This document shows positions 61,143 through 64,000 of a stretch of 64,000 bases of DNA, piece by piece. Positions within the stretch are counted from its first letter, which is position 1. Each line of letters begins with the position of its first letter. Origin of the DNA: Pantoea agglomerans. GTDB lineage: Bacteria > Pseudomonadota > Gammaproteobacteria > Enterobacterales > Enterobacteriaceae. The position numbers were made by a program, and so were the translations under genes. The notes below the pieces were generated by a model that was not told the origin of the DNA, ran no database searches, and saw nothing but the letters and a program-made list of their open reading frames with translations. The stretch spans positions 434,001 through 498,000 of the forward strand of contig NZ_CP090208.1 of the NCBI RefSeq assembly GCF_021397715.1, in the 5' to 3' direction.

Positions 61143-61428
61143 TCAATCGCTCATAGTCCATTATGAAGTGATGTCCGACAGTGGAAAGATAGGTCATAAA
61201 ACCTAACTGTGTTGCGTATTCTATCAAAGTAATTAAGTCTTCTCTGGACGTCGGTTCACCACCAGTAAAACCTAAGCGGCGTAAACCCATCCTATACATG
61301 CGTTCAATGACATTAAGGGTAGTAGAAAGAGAAGAATCTTTGATGCCGGAATTGCGAAAACACAGATCGCATCCGAGATTACCGTGTGAGGTTATTCTAA
61401 AATCCAGAAGCAAGGTGCTAATGTCCAT
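61129..61428 (-). pseudogene. Truncated radical-SAM enzyme fragment lacking the first cluster Cys
   Basis: 99 residues, minus strand. FTGGEPTSREDL is the GGE motif that holds AdoMet, and the N-terminal HGNLGCDLCFRN is the 4Fe-4S site. The family needs C-x3-C-x2-C; here Cys20 and Cys23 are present but position 16 is Gly (codon 61381-61383), so the cluster cannot form normally. The frame stops after about one third of a usual radical-SAM barrel, where methyltransferase sequence begins, so a deletion has fused two dead genes. Original reaction unknown. The AT-rich palindrome ATAACC-ATATA-GGTTAT at 61461-61477 may be its old operator. Confidence 0.78.
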
Positions 61429-61781
61429 TATAAGCCCTCTGTTTATTGTAATAAAACATTATAACCATATAGGTTATGTGGCTATTGCTATACGATACTC
61501 TCTCCCTGGATAAGTTGAAAGCTAAAATTCAATAGGGCGTACTTAACCTTGCTCGGCTTAGCTTCTTTAATGACAGAATTTTGGTGGGGTCCTATTGGCT
61601 ACCCCAAAATGGATAGAATGACTGGCGCAAGGGATGAGGATTGGCAATGTTTAAGGGCTTTGAAGATCCTATGCAATAAATCGTAATTCCGGCGAAGAAC
61701 CATTATGAAACAATTATCCACCATCCCGACGGTCAATTGACTGAGCTTGAGGCTGCGATGGTGCATCAGGCCTGCGCTAAC
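61429..61781 (+). pseudogene. Right end of the insert with a broken small gene (61647-about 61781)
   Basis: From ATG 61647, preceded by GAGGA 6 bp away, the frame reads MFKGFEDPMQ, stops at TAA 61677-61679, and continues in frame IVIPAKNHYETIIHHPDGQ through LTELEAAMVHQACA until it runs into the repeat at 61782. It is a dead gene start cut off by the repeat junction. Family not recognised. The rest of 61429-61646 holds no gene; a T/A-rich inverted repeat lies at about 61579-61609. Confidence 0.45.
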
Positions 61782-62410
61782 TGCACCCAGCGCCGTCCCG
61801 CCACTACCGTGATGGCGATAATGGTGATACCAGCAGCCAGATGCATCGAAAAATCGATCAGGTGCAGATGGGTATCATGGCAGAGTGACAGCAGCATCGA
61901 AGAGCTGAACGCGCTGCCGCAACCCGCCAGCGCGAGGCTTTTTGCGGGATGCAAAGAGCGTGTACGCTGTAAGGCAATCACCGATAACAGCATCATCGGC
62001 AGGCTGGCAGAGAGCATAAACAGATAGCAGTGTATTCCTTCACCCAGGCGACCTGCGCTCGCTGGCGGCACTGAAGAAGAGAGATTGAACAGATTCAGCG
62101 TCAGCCACAGGCCCGCCAGCAGCCATAACCGATACAGGCTGACCGGTTTTCTACCCGCAATACTCAGAGTAAAGGCCGCCGCAACGCTGCTGCCAGCAAT
62201 GACAAACGCGAGTAGCAGAGCACTCAGGGCGACCGCCGCGCCAGGCTGTGACCAGTCGGTCAGCCGGGTATGAAACGCCCAACTGCTGAGCGCGCCGCAG
62301 GGCAGGGCCGCGGCAATCCAGCCGGCAACGCGCCAGGGCGTTGGCCAGACGCGCTGCACCGGCTTGACGGATTCGGTCAACCGATCAATCAAGGGGTCAT
62401 GATTTCTCAT
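61766..62410 (-). CDS. nrsF: NrsF-family (DUF1109) membrane anti-sigma factor
   Basis: 214 residues with six predicted helices after a short cytoplasmic N-terminus (MRNHDPLIDRLTESVKPVQR). DPLIDRL and RVAGWIAAAL, and the conserved cysteine segments PCGALSSWAF and GIHCYLFML, fit NrsF/DUF1109, which holds its ECF sigma factor at the membrane. ATG 62410 has GGAAA 6 bp upstream; ATG 62422 is an alternative. Both overlap the sigma gene stop. The last three codons (AQA) come from the insert, so the C-terminus differs from the ancestral one preserved at 59885. Confidence 0.85.
   Translation of the reverse strand: MRNHDPLIDRLTESVKPVQRVWPTPWRVAGWIAAALPCGALSSWAFHTRLTDWSQPGAAVALSALLLAFVIAGSSVAAAFTLSIAGRKPVSLYRLWLLAGLWLTLNLFNLSSSVPPASAGRLGEGIHCYLFMLSASLPMMLLSVIALQRTRSLHPAKSLALAGCGSAFSSSMLLSLCHDTHLHLIDFSMHLAAGITIIAITVVAGRRWVQLAQA
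61782..61894. repeat. 113-bp direct repeat, right copy
   Basis: Lies within the 3' part of the nrsF coding region. Matches 59910-60022 at 112 of 113 positions. Confidence 0.95.
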
Positions 62411-62948
62411 GATTGTTTCCATATTTTCGTAGGTTAAGCATTGCGCGATGCAGCAGCGATTTCACCGCTGACACCGACTGATTTGTTTCCGCCGCAGCCT
62501 GCGCCAGACTCTGTTCACGCAAATGAACCGATTCGACAATTTCACGCTGACGCAGCGGCAGATTGCCTAAGTAACCAGTGAGTTCATCTGCTTCAGGGGC
62601 GCTCTCGGCACTTTCAGCTGGCTGATGATTCAGCGCATCCTCATCCTGTACTTCCTGCCGACGTCCCCGCTGACGCAGGGCATCTATCGCTCTTGCAGAG
62701 GTAATCGCGGCGACCCAGGGCAGGATGGGACGCCGCGGATCGTAGGTATGCCGTACCCGATGAATCGCCAGCAAAGTCTCCTGGATCACATCCTCGACCA
62801 GCGCAGCATCACTGATTTTTTTGCACGCTAAAGCCCGGATGGCCGGAACCATCGCTTTCAGCAACTGGTTATAGGCGTATTTATCGCCTTCCTGCGCGCG
62901 GGCCATCAGCTGTGGCCATAACTGCGCGCGGTTGTCAGTCTCTGGCAT
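62397..62948 (-). CDS. ECF-family RNA polymerase sigma factor (SigF-like)
   Basis: 183 residues. Region 2: AYNQLLKAMVPAIRALACKKI, VEDVIQETLLAIHRVRHTYDPRRPILPWVAAI. Region 4: LPLRQREIVESVHLREQSLAQAAAETNQSVSAVKSLLHRAMLNLRK. The partner nrsF starts inside its 3' end, the standard sigma/anti-sigma pair of the Caulobacter SigF-NrsF type, which answers oxidative and heavy-metal stress. The gene lies 58 bp downstream of the DsbD/ScsB-like gene on the same strand. Confidence 0.92.
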   Translation of the reverse strand: MPETDNRAQLWPQLMARAQEGDKYAYNQLLKAMVPAIRALACKKISDAALVEDVIQETLLAIHRVRHTYDPRRPILPWVAAITSARAIDALRQRGRRQEVQDEDALNHQPAESAESAPEADELTGYLGNLPLRQREIVESVHLREQSLAQAAAETNQSVSAVKSLLHRAMLNLRKYGNNHEKS

Positions 62949-63006
62949 TCATTATCAGCGGGTTAACCGCCTGGCACGCTGCCAGCGTGTTGATTCATTA
63001 TGGGAT

Positions 63007-64000
63007 TCACGATTTCTTGCCGTTCTCCGTTGCCTGATCCAGCGCTGAAATTACGATCCGCGGCGTCAGAACCTGCGGTAATACCACCGGTTTGCCGCCA
63101 TTGGCCGGATAGACGACATAGAGCGGCAGTCCGCCGCGGCCAAAATCGCTAAGTGCCTGTTCCACATCCGGATTGTATTTGGTTGAGTCCGCCACCATGT
63201 AAATGGTGCTGGTGCGCGCCATCGCCGCTTTGACCGCCTGAGTTGACAGTGAGGTGCGATCGTTAACCTGACAGGTAATACACCATGAGGCGGTAAAGTT
63301 CACCAGAATCGGCTTACCCAGGCCTTTAATCGCATCAACATTCTGTGGTGACCAGGCGACCGCGGCGGCGGCCTGTGAAGCCTCTTCGCTTTGTGGTGCT
63401 GCGGCAAAACTGTTCAGATTCAGTAACGGCGGAACCACTAATGCCACGAAAAAGGCGGTGGCGAGGTGCAGCGCCCGGTGACGCTGACCCATCATACGGC
63501 GTTTCTGCGCCATGCCATACAGCCAGGCCGCAAAACTGAGTAACAGGCAGCAGATGAGAATAGCGGCCAGCGCCGCTGAACCCGCCTGACGCTCCAGCAC
63601 CCAGATCAACCAGCCCACCGCACCGAGCATCGGGAAGGCCAGACCCTGTTTAAGGGTGATCATCCAGGCACCGGGTGCCGGTAAAATGCGCGCCAGCAGC
63701 GGGAAAAAGGAGATCAGGGTAAAGGGCGCAGCAAAACCCAGCGCCAGAGAGATAAAAATCACCAGGCTGACCATGGGCGGCTGAGTCAGCGCATAGCCAA
63801 CGGCGCTGGCCATAAAGGGCGCGCTGCACGGTGTGGCGACAATAATGGCCAGCGCACCGGTCAGCGCCGATCCCAGCAGACCGCCACGGTCACTGCCTAC
63901 GCCGCCAACCCGTTGCACTGACAGTCCCACCTCAAACAGCCCGAGCAGATTCAGTGCAGAACCGAGCATCACCAGAATCAGCAGTGCGATCACCACCGGT
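63007..64000 (-). CDS. DsbD/ScsB-like thiol:disulfide reductase (5' end outside window)
   Basis: The visible C-terminal about 330 residues hold the membrane domain, with ATPCSAPFM (redox Cys in a transmembrane helix) and several further helices, and the C-terminal thioredoxin-like domain with FTASWCITCQVN (CxxC). The N-terminal periplasmic domain and first membrane segments lie beyond the right edge. Such proteins pass electrons from cytoplasmic thioredoxin to the periplasm. With the ECF/NrsF pair downstream it suggests a copper or oxidative-stress thiol repair operon. Confidence 0.9.
   Translation of the reverse strand, partial: PVVIALLILVMLGSALNLLGLFEVGLSVQRVGGVGSDRGGLLGSALTGALAIIVATPCSAPFMASAVGYALTQPPMVSLVIFISLALGFAAPFTLISFFPLLARILPAPGAWMITLKQGLAFPMLGAVGWLIWVLERQAGSAALAAILICCLLLSFAAWLYGMAQKRRMMGQRHRALHLATAFFVALVVPPLLNLNSFAAAPQSEEASQAAAAVAWSPQNVDAIKGLGKPILVNFTASWCITCQVNDRTSLSTQAVKAAMARTSTIYMVADSTKYNPDVEQALSDFGRGGLPLYVVYPANGGKPVVLPQVLTPRIVISALDQATENGKKS

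Noticed and set aside
60712..61428. Retron or intact restriction-modification system
   Set aside because: No reverse transcriptase or nuclease is present and both genes are truncated; only the relic description is supported.
61737..62027. 96-residue plus-strand frame over the nrsF 3' end
   Set aside because: Read-through of the dead gene starting at 61647 into the antisense of nrsF; not a gene.

Overview
The window looks like chromosome or large-plasmid DNA of an enterobacterium of the Erwiniaceae, most likely Pantoea or a close relative. The basis is family-level recognition: DcuS/DcuR, Mqo, LplA, FumA and NudI proteins that read like E. coli orthologues, together with a 2,4-diaminobutyrate aminotransferase/decarboxylase pair, sugar-porter and inositol genes, and moderately high GC. 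Species assignment is inference. Most of the window is metabolic and transport genes with short intergenic gaps. Decayed accessory DNA is concentrated at 0.8-2.2 kb, 12.0-14.0 kb and 59.9-61.8 kb.

Layout. 0-2.2 kb: end of a LysR regulator, gene relics and a decayed MazEF module. 2.4-5.4 kb: a PAS-GGDEF diguanylate cyclase and a DHA2 drug exporter. 5.4-8.9 kb: a small inositol set (IolG, a TIM-barrel isomerase, a sugar porter). 9.2-12.0 kb: LysR divergent from a PRISE-type SDR, plus an NAD(P)-binding protein. 12.0-14.0 kb: an IS-end-like inverted repeat, a frameshifted relic, and an orphan type VI secretion cassette (Hcp, Tlde1-like peptidoglycan effector with a damaged 5' end, periplasmic candidate immunity protein). 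14.1-24.2 kb: a self-contained anaerobic fumarate-reduction locus (FumA, DASS antiporter, soluble three-domain NADH:fumarate reductase, ApbE flavin transferase, DcuR, DcuS) with a perfect FNR box in the divergent promoter. 24.5-28 kb: Mqo, a VF530 protein and an MHS-family MFS carrier. 28.1-30.9 kb: ddc and dat, making 1,3-diaminopropane. 31.7-36.2 kb: SRPBCC plus UbiD decarboxylase, FUSC protein, AraJ-like exporter. 36.2-38.3 kb: a cold-shock gene with a long leader, then a 14-copy heptamer repeat ahead of a GapC-like GAPDH. 38.3-40.1 kb: LplA and a StbDE toxin-antitoxin pair. 40.3-46.6 kb: EamA permease, a LacI-controlled transporter/isomerase operon with two operator-like sites 30 bp apart, a pirin and an alpha/beta hydrolase.

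46.6-54.6 kb is the least explained functional block. A leftward MFS/DoxX/YtcJ-amidohydrolase operon diverges from a YcaC-like hydrolase, two tandem XapX membrane proteins and a stand-alone receiver. A FixJ-type regulator and an AraC-type activator follow. There is no kinase in the block, and a strong inverted repeat lies in the shared promoter. 54.8-58.3 kb holds a cytoplasmic molybdenum formate dehydrogenase with a DUF1641 partner. 58.3-59.8 kb has a GFA-family protein and an alpha/beta hydrolase.

59.9-61.9 kb is a small AT-rich insert bracketed by two 113-bp direct repeats (one mismatch). The repeat is the 3' part of the nrsF anti-sigma gene. Inside lie NudI, a frameshifted D12-class adenine methyltransferase relic, a truncated radical-SAM gene that has lost the first cluster cysteine, and another relic. 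The window ends with nrsF, its ECF sigma factor and the 3' part of a DsbD/ScsB-like thiol reductase, a probable redox or metal stress operon.
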